64,000 bases of DNA, from NCBI GenBank assembly GCA_009193035.1, contig SWDT01000081.1, positions 284,381-348,380 on the forward strand. Reading direction: 5' to 3'. Position numbers and translations under genes: made by a program. Below are positions 37,464-48,906 of the stretch, in pieces. The stretch is from Halicephalobus mephisto. Taxonomy: Eukaryota; Nematoda; Chromadorea; Rhabditida; Panagrolaimidae. Position 1 is the first letter of the stretch. Each line of letters begins with the position of its first letter. Under the pieces are notes generated by a model, which was not told where the DNA came from, made no database searches, and was given only the letters and a program-made list of their open reading frames with translations.

Positions 37464-38171
37464 ATGTCCAAACATATTCCCAATCACTTTCATCAAACAT
37501 CCCGTACAGTACTCAGAAGAAATCGCTTGCAGCCGTTCATGTTCCACCGGACATCTGTCGGCGCGAAATTTGAACCTAATCCGAAAATGCGCGACTCAAA
37601 CCGTCTCCGTGAGCTTCTTCAATTTGGAAAGACAAAAAGGAACAGAACCAGCTTATTTTCTGGATAGACCAGTAAACAAGTAATTGCTCTGTTAAAACTA
37701 GTCTTCGAAACTAAAAACCAAAGAATTTTCTCCGAAGTTTCTGAAATCCATGAAGCCAATTGAAGAGGATTAATAAATGTCTACCTTAATTTCTGATTCC
37801 GTAGTTAACTTAATTTAAAATTCGCTGAAGAACAATTATGACATAGGGGATAAAAATTTTTAAGCCGTTTTTTGAAACAAAGACGGATAAAGGATTTGTT
37901 GGCTCAAAGGATTTTCGGCTTTGAGGACCCGTTGCGTGAAGAGCCTAGTTAAAAAGCGTGCCGAATTTGCATTTTCTATTAACTGAAGGAGCGATGGAAT
38001 CTTTCCTCTTCAGAAACGGATTTACTGTAAATCTCTAAATGGGTACTGTAAAAACAGACGATGGGGGAATCAAGCGTGATGATTAATTGCACAACATCTA
38101 GAAAGTCCGTAAATAGGGTATTTTCGGATACTATTTAGTTGTGTAATAAAGTAACTTTCGAACACTGATTT

Positions 38172-38247
38172 AACAGTTCCAACAAACTCCGGATAGTGTC
38201 TGGAAAGTTCTTATTTCTGTACTTTATGAACACTATCTAAACTTCCT
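38172..38247. repeat. Palindromic repeat unit, single
   Basis: AACAGTTCCAACAAA, GGATAGTGTCTGGAAAGTTC, then GAACACTATCTAAAC. The outer closing arm is degraded. Confidence 0.6.
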
Positions 38248-39266
38248 ATCACAAGTGATTTTCAGTGGAATTACCGAAAATGACAAGCAATATCACTATA
38301 GTCTACCAAAACACACCATAAGATTGCAGTAAAAAATACCGTAATTCCACAAAAAGATCTCTGCAAATAATAACCAATCAAATTTCCTTCGATAAAAACA
38401 GATGGGGACCAATTTGTAATAGGAAATTGAGGGATAATCCCGCTTAATCGTTGGGGATCACGCTGATTCGGTCCATTGAATCAAATCAAAGAAATCTCCG
38501 CAAATTGCTTTCACAATTTATTCGGCACGCTTTTAACGGTTCGATCGAAGATCCAGGTGATTTTCACCTTTGCCGATTACTCGAATAGCTCAATACGGAC
38601 TGGCTGAATTCGAGGGTTTCAATGGCAAAAGGGTAGATGCCGCAGATTGCCCAGTAGGGAGTCAGCAAAGTTTAACAACAGAGAAACATGGATAGCGATG
38701 GGTTTCTTTGAGGCAAGTACTTGGGCAAGATCAAATCCACTTGGCATAGCATCAAAGAGAGATGATCTTCTGACAATCAGTCACGAAAATCACTGTTATG
38801 AAATTAAAACCAATTGTTCTTATGAAATTGCTTTCATGTGGATTTTTAGTTTCTTAAAAACTTCCAGAATCCTTAGTTTCAAATATTAATTTTGTGTTTC
38901 GTTGGTTTTGAAATGCTTCGAAAATTTCCACAAGACGTTGGAAGGCTTCAGAAGCTTGTGTGTGATCCTTAAAGGTTTCAGAACTTCCAACTGGATTATT
39001 AAAGATCTTGAAAACAGAAAATTCTAATCTTATAATTGACATTTTTTGGCGAAAGTCTGAAGTTGAGTTTTTGCCATTCTATTTTCACTTCTATCTACCA
39101 TGAATCCCTTCATATGAGTACAATTTCTCTTTTTTCAAAAAGATGCCGATTTTTAGCTTTTGTTTGCATGAGCTTCTCCAAAAAGTCAAATCTCGTCCAA
39201 GCTCAAATCTGCCGACATCACTAAAGCCATTTCAAATCCGTCCATCACCTCCTCAACAAAGCCGAG

Positions 39267-39410
39267 ATGTGTGATCTTCAATTAGCGAAGAAGGTAAACG
39301 ACGGCCTGTTGCAGGGTCATTGTCGGGCACGGCAAAGCGACTGTCAGCTCAAGTGGATTCTCCGACAAGAAGCGGAAGATTACGCAACGAGGTCTGAGAA
39401 AGCAAACTGA
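39267..39410 (+). CDS. Possible 47-aa small ORF in a GC-richer island
   Basis: ATG to TGA ORF starting MCDLQLAKKVNDG, with balanced residues (Cys, Trp, Gln, Arg, Lys) unlike the Phe/Ile/Lys-rich noise ORFs nearby. No intron, signal or family is recognised. It could equally be a conserved regulatory element that happens to be open. Confidence 0.15.
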   Translation: MCDLQLAKKVNDGLLQGHCRARQSDCQLKWILRQEAEDYATRSEKAN

Positions 39411-39722
39411 CCGTTTCCTTCTTCTCCGAACCGAGAGTGAATGACTTCCGTCCGCGCAACTAGTGTTTATCGAGTCAGAATCTAGGCGCTAATTTGTTCA
39501 TTCACACCTAAATATCTAGATTCTACTCAGGGTCATTGTTTCTTCATCAAAATCGAGTTTTCCTTGTCAAGCAAATTCGGGAGATTATCCGCTACATTTG
39601 CCACTTTTTTGATTCAATCCAGCGGGAGATTGATTTGGACAGATGAAATTATTTCTAAGGACAACAGGAAGGAAATGATGCGTATGGTGGTGAAAATAAA
39701 ATAAGCTCACTGACCCTACTGA

Positions 39723-40008
39723 AAAACAACTCCAACAGAGAGACTGGATAGTATCCACATAATTCAAAATTACCAGTTTTCAATCACTATCTCAGGGTTT
39801 ATTGGAGCTGTTTTTGAACGGTGTCTTTGACACCCCCAATGAACAAATTCGATATTCGGGAAATCCGAAAAAAGAGTTTTCAACCATTATCCATGTTTCG
39901 GAAGTACTCTCGAAATGACTTTCAACAGCTCTAATAAAACCACAAATAGTGTTTTAAACTTAAAAAGCTCTGGATACTATCGTAGTGTTTATTGGAGGTG
40001 TTTTCAAA
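39723..40008. repeat. Palindromic about 90-base units, three in tandem
   Basis: Best units at 39723-39817 (AACAACTCCAACAGAG, CTGGATAGTAT, then CACTATCTCAG, TTTATTGGAGCTGTT) and 39923-40008 (AACAGCTCTAATAAA, then TTTATTGGAGGTGTT). The middle unit is degraded. Confidence 0.75.
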
Positions 40009-40676
40009 GGTGAAATCTCATCCGCATGGATCTTTCCTGATCCCACAAAAAGTACCAAGCTCCGACCGTATGTCCATCAAAGAACAATGCCGACTCCAGG
40101 AATTGAAGTGCGCAAAAGTGGTCCTTTTTCGGTATCAAAAAACTCGAGTACCCTCTTGGCTTTTTTTCGTGCAGGCGCTGAGGAGTGGGTCATGTCATCG
40201 CCCATGAGTTCACTCCACAGATTTCTAAAATCCCAAACCTAACCTGTGGAGTTACTGTAATACACAAAATATGGTCTCGACGATCAACTTTGACCTCATT
40301 CTTGGTCAAATAATAGTTACATCATCCATGTTACTGTTGCCGGAAAGGAAACATGGGTTAGGCAAGCGGATGAACAAACAGATTTGCCATATTGCTCAAA
40401 TAGGTAATTGGACATTTATTCGATAAAATTTTGTAGAGAAGCCTTTCCTGGATCACGAGAGGAAGCCAAAGAACAAGAAACAACATGGGTATGACACATG
40501 TGGATAGTTACTAAAGAATTAGTTAGAGGGGAAAAAGCAAAATAAATGAAAAACCACTTCAGGACATGGAAAAATCAACTTCTTCCAAAACGGCCTTCAG
40601 ATGATTACTTGCAATTTTATCTTACTTCTTTCCCTTCGAACTAATTTCTACAATAATCTTACGGTAAAATCTCAAT

Positions 40677-43284
40677 TCAGCAATGTCCCGGGAAGAAATA
40701 TGGATTGTATGTTGCAGTAGCTCCTTGGAGATTTGTATACGTCGGAGCCGTTCCTGAATCACTCGGCAGACTCGTAGTCACAGCTGCGGGGTAACTGAGG
40801 GCGGCAGCAGGATCCACAATTTGCTGATAGTACGGTGGTGGAGTGTAGAAATAATTGTTGAAGGCAGAAGGCCCCGTGGGATAACTTGTTGGATGGGACC
40901 CGAAGGGAACAAATGGGTTAGACACTGCCCCGAGAGTCTGAAATTGATTCAATATCGGAAGTTCTCAGTTCTTCAACGTAATTAGGGAGTTGGAGAGGAA
41001 TTCAACTTACCGAGTATTGCATGAAGGATCCCATGGCATTGTCACTGTTGCTGGACCAACTTAAATCCCCTAATCCACTGGTCGTCGTGGAGCTCGTCGG
41101 ACTAGGACCCAATTCGGAATTCGGGACCATCAAGTTGTCCGGATTCTGATCCTCCAACTTGATTGGCTGAAGCCCTTGATGTTGCTGTTGCGGTTGTTGC
41201 ATCTCCTGTCCTGGGAGGTTTAACTGCCCCTCCAGTTGCTGCATCTGTTGCTGATTCTGTTCTTCCTTGATGGACACTTGGTGCTGGAGTCTTCCATGGC
41301 CCATGTCCTCCATTTGACTTTTCAATTCATTTTCTGACATTTCTGAATTTACTTGATGGTCATCAATGCTGATCCTCGAGTCCTGAGGGGAAAGGGAGCT
41401 TGTTTTGTCCAACTTATCCGGAGTTTCGGATTTTGGCTTTTGTTTTTCTTGTTGACGGTACTTGGCTCTTCTGTTTTTAAACCACACCTGAAAAATAAGG
41501 AATATTCCAAAACAAAGCAAATCCCCCGCTGATCCCAGATGGAAGAATTGAGCGGCTGTTTGCCCTGGGAGAAACCGCAATCAGGCGGCTCAGTTTCAGA
41601 TTTTTCACAAGTGCCGTCTGGGATTTCAAAGAAATTTACCGAAAAAACAAGAGGTCAAAGCGCAACTGACGTTGGATATTTAATTATCAACAGCTTTACT
41701 AATACTCTCAATACGAAAATACAACAATAAATAAAAACTAATCTTGAAAATCGATTTTTTCACAACGAAAAACTTCCATTCGGATATCAATTCAGTAATC
41801 TCACTACTTTGAGATACGGTAACTAACCTGTATTCTGGATTCTTGTAGATTCGTCTGTTCGGCGATTTTCTCTCTGGTGAAGACATCGGGGTACTTTGTG
41901 GTCTCAAACAAACTCTCCAACAACTCCAATTGTTGTCTCGAAAAAGTAGTCCTTTCCCGTCGATTCTTCCTCGCGGGCAAACCTGAAATCCCACCATCAT
42001 CTGAATTATGTCTGGATGAGCTTAATAATGGTGGATTTTCAGAAGAGGAAGAATACAGAATCTCATACTGGCCATAATGCACCGGCTCAAACATTTCAAA
42101 TTGAAAGTTAGTCAAATAACAGAAGCCAGATATCCGTATTAGCTGGGATTTGAATGGCCTCAGGTGTGGCTAGAGAGAGACGACGGAAATTGAAAAGCCC
42201 TCAAGACTCGCAAACAAGGTGCTGGGAAGGCAGATTCATCCTGAGACACCGGAAAAAAGACTAATGACATTTCCGGGGGTTGTGGTGAATAAACTTTGAT
42301 CATAAATTAATAGACTATAACGTCGAAAAGTACAGTAGGAAGACATGAGAGACTATGAATCATCCAGAGATAACAAGGGATAGATCTGATGGGAGTGTGG
42401 AAAATTCAAAAATAAATTTCGAAATTATTTCGATTTCGTTGGAAATAAATTTCCGACAGTGATTTCGACAACCAGAAGAAAGCTAGGAGAGCGTCTAACC
42501 ACTTGGGAAATCTGATTTTTGAACATTATCTGAGTTTTTACTAGGCCTGGAAATGTAATCAAGACGTGAAAGGGATTCCGGAGGATTTTCATTCCTTAAA
42601 TTCTATTAACTCAAGGAAATATTAAAAGTTATTTTCATTAAAGGTTTCTAAATTTCAAAAAATTGCAACAAATAAAATTTCCCAGTTAATTAAGTCATTC
42701 TTAAAAGTTAGAGGCGATTTTCTTGATTGAAATTGTGTCAAGAAAAACAGCTCCAGTAATCCACGGGATAGTGTCTGGAAATTCCAAGTTTTGGATTTCC
42801 CAGTCATTATCCAAATCACATTGGAGTCGTTTTCTAGTTTCTACATTCATTAACAAATGCAGATGTCAACAGAAAACGAACAGCCGACGGCAATAGAAAA
42901 GGAGAGTGATGCCTTTGCTTTAACTCTACTAATTCCCAATCCTCGCCAATCCGCTTCCAAATCGGATCAGCGGGGATTGTTGAATGTAAGACTATAAATA
43001 CTGGACTATGTGTCACTAATCATATATTCATTATATTGAGAGGTTGTTAAGAAAGCATATTTATTGTTGAAATGTTGGAAAACTTACCGGTAGCTGCGGA
43101 ATAGTTGGTCGAAAACATGGACATGGGCATGATGTTGCTGTTCATGGGACTGTAGGCTGCAGCCGCAGCTTGGAAGCCTGCGGCGACGGCTTGAGCGGCG
43201 AGGGCGTGATGGGGAGCTGCTGAAGTTGCTGGATTCAGATGATGCGCTGCCGCGAAATATTGGGCAGCGTTGTAAACCATCGAA
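40677..43284 (-). CDS. OTX-like K50 homeobox transcription factor (third of three), alternative first exons
   Basis: Short form: 42115-41828, 41487-41011, 40937-40677 (341 aa). Alternative form: first exon 43280-43088 (ATG just after a TTTTTAG acceptor) spliced at 41982, inside the short form's first exon. Both enter the homeodomain in the same frame. The homeodomain reads [40 protein letters not shown], then [20 protein letters not shown] after the intron. Lys50 and [18 protein letters not shown] match the OTX family (C. elegans TTX-1, CEH-36, CEH-37). The N-terminus is [20 protein letters not shown] in the short form and Ala-rich ([20 protein letters not shown]) in the other. The C-terminal half has Gln-rich, Ser/Thr-rich and Pro/Tyr-rich parts. 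OTX-type factors specify sensory and anterior neurons. The exact ortholog is not assigned. Confidence 0.88.
42748..42836. repeat. Palindromic about 90-base unit, single
   Basis: AACAGCTCCAGTAATCC, GGGATAGTGTCTGG, GTCATTATCC, ACATTGGAGTCGTTTTC. Lies upstream of the short-form first exon of the OTX-like gene. Confidence 0.7.
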
Positions 43285-44179
43285 CTAAAAACATTAAAAA
43301 TTATATTTTCAAGGACATTATACCGTCTACATATGCATTTTCATAACATTTACAGTATCCAGACCAAAGTCTAATGTTCGATCAATGCTAAAATGCCGGG
43401 CATTCATAAACGAAAGCTTTGGTTTTGGCGGGGCTTTAATAAACTCTGGATTAAAAGTGCTTCCTGAACATCCGCGCGAACAGGAAATGAAAAGAGAGGT
43501 GTCTTGCACTGAATCGAGATCCCCACATGACTTATTACGTTTTTTTCAAGGGATTCTAAGGGATGACCGTCAACGTCGAACAAAACATTATTCACCACCA
43601 ACTCCAGGGGAAGATCAAAAGTCGGATATTTATTAACTTATAAGGACTACTGTAGAGTGTAGACGTGAACGAGATGGGTTTGGGCTAATTGCTTTCTTCC
43701 TTATGAACTTGCGAAAACTTCTTAAAGTACTAAACCATGAGGCGCTAATTTTCTATAAAACATTAAAAACTGAAATGTTCGACAAGAAATCTAGATTCAT
43801 AGTGAAAACTTCTTAACAGATATACTGTGGATTAAAATAGAATACAAAGGATCTTTTTAAATACACGAAAGACACCGACATCATTGAGTTTGTTTTCGAA
43901 CAACCTCGTCTTAGGAGTTACAGTAGCCCTTAATTGAATAGCCACTTTGCTGTTTCGATTTGGAGCAAAGTGAACTTTTGTTAAATCCTTAAAAATCATG
44001 AGTGTTATTTCAACTCTAATGAGATACTGTACCAAAAACAAAAATTGAAACCTTTTAGTTTTCTTCTTAAAGCCCTAATCTCGGCTTTCATCGATTTCCT
44101 CCACTTTTGGTTACGCAATATTTTCCCAATCCAATAATACAAAAAGTTAAATCTACTGAAATCTGAGCTAAGCTTGTGT

Positions 44180-45369
44180 TAATCCAATCACTAATCAGAG
44201 TAAATCTGAAAAGAAGGAAGCGCTTATCAAACCGAAGCTAATCCAACAATAAGACCGACAAAGTTTAAAGTGAATAAAATCCCCCATAATACTCTGACTA
44301 AAACGTGGCAAACACCAGTCACTACCGTATTTGTTCGATTGGAATATTGATGATAACGCAGGAGAGAGAGGAATGGATTAGGCTCAATCAGTCCCTCTCC
44401 GATAAGAGGATTATTTCTGTTCTACAGATCATGTAAATGAGGCCGTGGTTGGAATTGGCTGGTTTCGAATTTGTTTCGAGTGACGGGAACGAATTCCCAA
44501 GTCCACGTTTGTAAATTTCGAAATTGTCAATTTGTAAAACATTTTAAAAAACTCAAAAATAGTTGATTTCAGGCAAAACTCAAAATTCAAAAATAATAAC
44601 AATAAAGTCAAATGAAGATGCAAACACGAAAAGTTTTCCCAGGAAATCGCGTCAAGACAAGAATTCCTCTAAAAAGTATCTTTAAAAGCAATTTTCTGAA
44701 AGTTAGATTTTTTGATTTTCAGACAACTATGCTGTACTTGACTTCAAACAATACTTTTGAAACATTAAAGCCAAATACAATCCTAAACGAAATTATTTCC
44801 ACTTTGGGCTCGTTCATGAATCACTCGCATTCCAACTAGCTGCTATTATCATCTATTATAAAAATAATAACCAAATTACCGACTTAGGTGTTTCATAGAG
44901 CTTCACCCAGGTGCCTAGCACAAGCGGTTTTTGTAGTACCCCTCAGATAATTGCCCCAGGTAATTACTGAACATGGTCTTCTCGAGTTTCCGGTAAAACT
45001 TTACAAACTCGAGATACATTTACATGAAATATAAAAAATAAAATGAATTTTAACGAAAAACGGTTCTAAAAAAATGGATTATCTTTGACGTCTGTTGAAC
45101 GCATTCCTAGGAGGTTTAACAGAGTAATTTTTTAAAAAGACTAAGACGTGAAAATCCTCGATGATCCAACGATAATCCAACTCAGCTCTACTTAATCCGC
45201 TTAGATGCTTTTCCTCAACTTGGGCCCTCAGGATCAAAGACAAGTTCCGACCCTTGCTAACCTTGCCTGAGGTCACATCCCCCGGTTTTACCAAAAAATT
45301 AATTTTTACGAAAAAAAGCAAAAATCCAAGAGTGTCGGCAACAGGAGCAGATTATAGTATACTTAATCC
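44180..45369. promoter_or_regulatory. Cluster of seven TAATCC motifs (K50 homeodomain sites)
   Basis: Exact TAATCC at 44180, 44239, 45173, 45193 and 45364; reverse complement GGATTA at 44375 and 44408. TAATCC is the established binding site of bicoid/OTX/GSC-type K50 homeodomains. The cluster lies upstream of the Ala-rich first exon of the OTX-like gene, so auto- or cross-regulation is a reasonable inference. Confidence 0.5.
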
Positions 45370-45588
45370 TTCCTGTCATCCCGTTGTCTTAACGACGAAA
45401 TAAAAAATTAAAATTTTATCAAATTTTTAGCCGTAAATCAAGTGTTAATCAATTGATTTATGGGCCGCGAAAAGAAGCACATCGAAGTCAATGCAGCTTA
45501 TCACTCAGCAATAGCCTAGTTTGATAAGTCCTTCCTCGCACTTCCGGACAAAAAAGGTCTCGAATGGAAAGAGAAATTTTTGACTTAC

Positions 45589-45753
45589 CTTTGGAGGACC
45601 TGCATCTTGAACCAATTGACCCTTGGTGTTGATTCCAGGGGGTGGGGGTATTTCGACGGAAGGTGGAAGTTCCTCTCGGGAGATCTGCGCCACACTCGGA
45701 AGCCTTCGAGTCATGTTTGGCACTCCGGGCTCGAGATTAGGAGTGATGGCCAT
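45589..45753 (-). CDS. Candidate far-upstream first exon of the OTX-like gene
   Basis: ATG at 45753, 55 codons open to a strong GTAAGT donor after Lys in phase 0. The product (MAITPNLEPGVPNMTRRLPS and a Pro-rich PPSVEIPPPPGIN) looks coding. It does not splice in frame directly to the exon at 43284, which needs phase 2. Either an intermediate exon exists, or this exon belongs to another transcript. Confidence 0.5.
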
Positions 45754-46529
45754 TGAGAGGTCAAGCCCGGGGGCAAGAGGTAACGGCCGATGACGAGGAA
45801 CTCAGGTGACGAGATAGATAAGGCGATATCTGCAGATATCTACAGTTACTTAATTCTCAACCAATCCTAATCTTTTCTTAAAGATGTATATAAAACTAAA
45901 ATTACTTCAAAAAACAAACACATCTTCCATTCGAGAATCACTTGATAATTCTTTTTTTACTTTGATTTTGAGGATAACCGAATGATTTCTCAATGTTTTT
46001 CTAAATGTATATTTACGTTGCTTTTTATTAATACTGGAAATACAACAATGAGGAAAAATGAAATTTCAATGAAAATTAAAACGAAATTTTATTTGGATGG
46101 CTTTGAATGAAAAAACATCTGCTTTCATCAAGAAATAAAAATTTACTTTTTGAAACAACTTTAATTTCTTCCATTAATTTCCTAATATTATTCAAATGAA
46201 TCTTAGAGAACGAAAATCTCGAAACGAAAATTCTACGGGATTTTTATAGATACTCCTGGAACGAAAATTTGCAAATTCCCCGAAAATGCCAATTCGAAAT
46301 TTAATCTTTGGTTCAAAAATTCCCCCTTCATTCGTCATATTAGTTCTTTTCAGATTGTTTCACCTTCACGTGTTCAATACTGATTTAGTCAATAAGGAGA
46401 AATCAACGAAATGAGAGTAACCGGTTACAGGTGGGAATTTGGATGCAATTATGTCATTTCAATTCTCCATTGAACTGTTGATTGTTTCTTGCGAGATTGA
46501 TTCCATTTCAAGTATTTTCAGAAGGAAGA
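45754..46529. other. Intergenic region, divergent promoter
   Basis: Lies between the candidate homeobox exon (-) and glycine C-acetyltransferase (+). AT-rich with no supported ORF. A TTTTCAG acceptor at about 46514-46520 precedes the next ATG by 9 bases and is a likely trans-splice site. Confidence 0.4.
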
Positions 46530-47906
46530 ATGCTGCGTTCTCTCAAATCTTGTGGCTACGTACAGACGAGGTTATCCTCGAATGCCCGTCGAGAACTCGT
46601 TTCCCAGCTTCAGAATGAACTCAAGGAGATTCAAGTAAGTTTTATTTCTGCAATTTCGTAATAATAAACCCCCTCCAGGCAGCAGGAACTTACAAAAGAG
46701 AACGAATCATCGTCGGACGCCAGGGCATGGAGATTCGTGTCCAAGGACAGTCGAAACCTTTGCTCAATTTCTGCGCTAACAACTACCTTGGCCTCAGTTC
46801 GAACCCCAAAGTTATCGAAGTAAGTCCCTTGACTTTTTAAAGTTGATTTCAATGCATCAATCAGGCAGGAAAACGTGTATTGGACTCCCACGGAGCAGGA
46901 CTGAGTTCTGTTCGGTTCATCTGCGGCACCCAGGACATCCATCGACAACTGGAAAAGAAGATCGCCGCTTTCCACGGAAGAGACGACGCCATCATTTATG
47001 CCGCTTGTTTTGACGCCAATGCTGGTGTTTTTGAAGTACTGACAACGAAAGACGATGCGATAATTTCTGATGAATTAAACCATGCTTCCATTATCGACGG
47101 AATTCGTTTATCTAAAGCCCAACGTCATCTCTACAAACATCTGGATCTGGTCGATCTCGAGAACAAGTTGAAGGCCTCTCAAGGTAGGACTTTTGTCAAT
47201 TAATTAATAATCGTACTTTTTAGGATGCAGACGACGAGTAATTGTCACTGATGGAGTTTTCTCGATGGATGGCGATGTCGCTCCTCTGAAGAAGATTGTT
47301 TCTCTCGCGGAGAAATACAACGCTCTCCTCTTCATGGACGAGTGTCACGCTACTGGATTTCTCGGGAAAACAGGCCGTGGCACAGAGGAACTCTTTGGGC
47401 TCAATGGAAAAGCTGATATCATCAACTCTACTCTCGGAAAGGCCCTTGGAGGAGCCATGGGTGGTTACACTACTGGCCCCCAGGAGTTCATCGACCTTCT
47501 TCGTCAACGCTCTCGTCCTTACCTCTTCTCCAACTCCCTAGCCCCTAGTATCGTCGGATCTACTCTCCAAGTATTCGACATGTTGATGAAGAACAACACC
47601 TTCGCCACTGCTCTTCAATCCAATGTCGACAGGTTCCGTGGTGAAATGGTCAAGGCCGGATTCACTGTTCTTGGGAATCCTGCTCATCCAATCTGCCCAG
47701 TTCTTCTCGGCGATGCCCGTCTAGCTTCAGAGTTTGCAGACGCAATGCTCCAAGAAGGAATCTACGTCATTGGCTTCAGTTTCCCCGTAGTCCCGAAAGG
47801 TAAGGCCAGAATCCGTGTCCAAATCTCCGCTGCTCACACAGTTGACCAGATTGACCACTGTATCGGGGCCTTTAAAACCATCGGCCGTAAACTTGGAGTA
47901 ATCTAG
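46530..47906 (+). CDS. GCAT: Glycine C-acetyltransferase (2-amino-3-ketobutyrate CoA ligase), mitochondrial
   Basis: PLP enzyme that cleaves 2-amino-3-ketobutyrate with CoA to glycine and acetyl-CoA in mitochondrial threonine breakdown. Exons 46530-46634, 46679-46819, 46865-47183, 47224-47906; phases 0, 0, 1; 415 aa, the usual length. The N-terminus ([20 protein letters not shown]) is a plausible mitochondrial presequence. Fold-type I motifs are intact: [77 protein letters not shown], and the PLP-binding lysine in [34 protein letters not shown] and [15 protein letters not shown] complete the family pattern. It ends 62 bases from the convergent S18C gene. Confidence 0.96.
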
Positions 47907-47968
47907 TCTGGATAGATAAAACTAATGAACTAGCTCTATTCCACCTAATCAAAAACGTCAACAACAAT

Positions 47969-48379
47969 TCAGGCATAGGAATGAGGGGTCCGGGGTTTCA
48001 GGGGATCAAAAAGTTTGGGATCGTTGAGATACTTGGGATCCTTCACGAAGATGGGCATGTATCCAGCACGTCTACTCAAAGCGATCGTCTCCAGGAGTCG
48101 TTTGTATTGATGAGTACAGAGACCAGTGACATGCCTTTCATACACACGTCCAGAAAAAGTGGAGATGAACTGTTGAAGGAGACGGGTGTTTTTGTAGTCG
48201 AGTTCGATCTTGTGTTCGCACAGTAAGCATTTCCTCTTTGGCTTTTCGTAAGGATTCTGCTGGAGTTCTATCGGTTCATCTGGATCACACACTGGTTCTG
48301 AGGTAGCAGACGTTGAGAGTGGACGACGGGCGTAAGCAGCTGGATTGAGGACAGAGAATCTTCGGAAAATAGTGAGCAT
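47969..48379 (-). CDS. mrps-18C: Mitochondrial small ribosomal subunit protein bS18m (S18C type)
   Basis: Single-exon 136-aa protein with a basic mitochondrial presequence (FRRFSVLNPAAYARRPLSTS). The S18 domain spans residues about 45-120: KRKCLLCEHKIELDYKNTRL, LLQQFISTFSGRVYERHVTG, LCTHQYKRLLETIALSRRAG. The Cys pair in CLLC plus the later Cys are typical of S18C. It starts about 165 bases after the stop of the zinc finger gene on the same strand, so the pair is a candidate operon. Confidence 0.93.
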   Translation of the reverse strand: MLTIFRRFSVLNPAAYARRPLSTSATSEPVCDPDEPIELQQNPYEKPKRKCLLCEHKIELDYKNTRLLQQFISTFSGRVYERHVTGLCTHQYKRLLETIALSRRAGYMPIFVKDPKYLNDPKLFDPLKPRTPHSYA

Positions 48380-48544
48380 TGTCTGGAGCTACACACAAGA
48401 AAATAATAAAATAACAAATGAAAAAAGTACTTGTATGGAAGCAACCACTGTGCCAAGTTCAACTAACTACGAATTTTTCAACCCGTTATGAAGCGATATA
48501 TAACTATCCAAACTCAACAAAACGTTATGTAACTGTTATATAAA

Positions 48545-48906
48545 TCACTTTGAAGCATCCGTGGGTTTCTTAACACCCAGCCCAGCAGCAATCAGTGAAT
48601 CTTCAACGGTGTATAGTGGTTCTGCCAACCGCTTCAGCTGGTTCTTGTGAGCTGAAATTAATTTATTGTTTCCGAAAATTAATCCTAGAACTCACGTTTA
48701 GATCGCTCGTGTTTCTCTAGAGCTTTGTTGTCGATGAAGTAACGCTCACAAGTTTTACAAAAGAACTGACCATCAGCAGGAAGTTCTAAACGATCCTCAG
48801 CATCCAGGACTTTGGTTTTCTTGTTTTTAAGATCGTTGTAGATCTCGTCAATATCTCGTCCCTTTCGCTTCCGAGTTTTGTTCGACTGACAGTGCTTAGC
48901 AGGCAT
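48545..48906 (-). CDS. ZNF593/BUD20-type C2H2 zinc finger protein
   Basis: Exons 48906-48696 and 48651-48545, phase 1, 105 aa. A basic N-terminus (NKTRKRKGRDIDEIYNDLKN) is followed by one C2H2 finger, FFCKTCERYFIDNKALEKHE completed by RSKPHKNQLKRL (C-x2-C-x12-H-x5-H), then a short tail containing EPLYTVEDSLIAAGLG. This order and size match ZNF593 and yeast Bud20, a shuttling factor of pre-60S ribosome export. A TTTAG acceptor lies just before the ATG. It is the upstream gene of the possible operon with mitochondrial S18C; both proteins serve ribosomes, cytosolic and mitochondrial respectively. Confidence 0.88.

Larger units (their letters stand above)
35641..40676. other. Intergenic region between the second and third homeobox genes
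   Basis: No gene is supported over about 5 kb apart from a weak short ORF (39267-39410). It holds three palindromic-repeat loci, locally GC-rich islands (36270-36540, 36590-36780, 39240-39450) and scattered TAATCC sites (36748, 38435). These islands stand out from AT-rich surroundings and may be enhancers of the homeobox genes. Confidence 0.4.
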
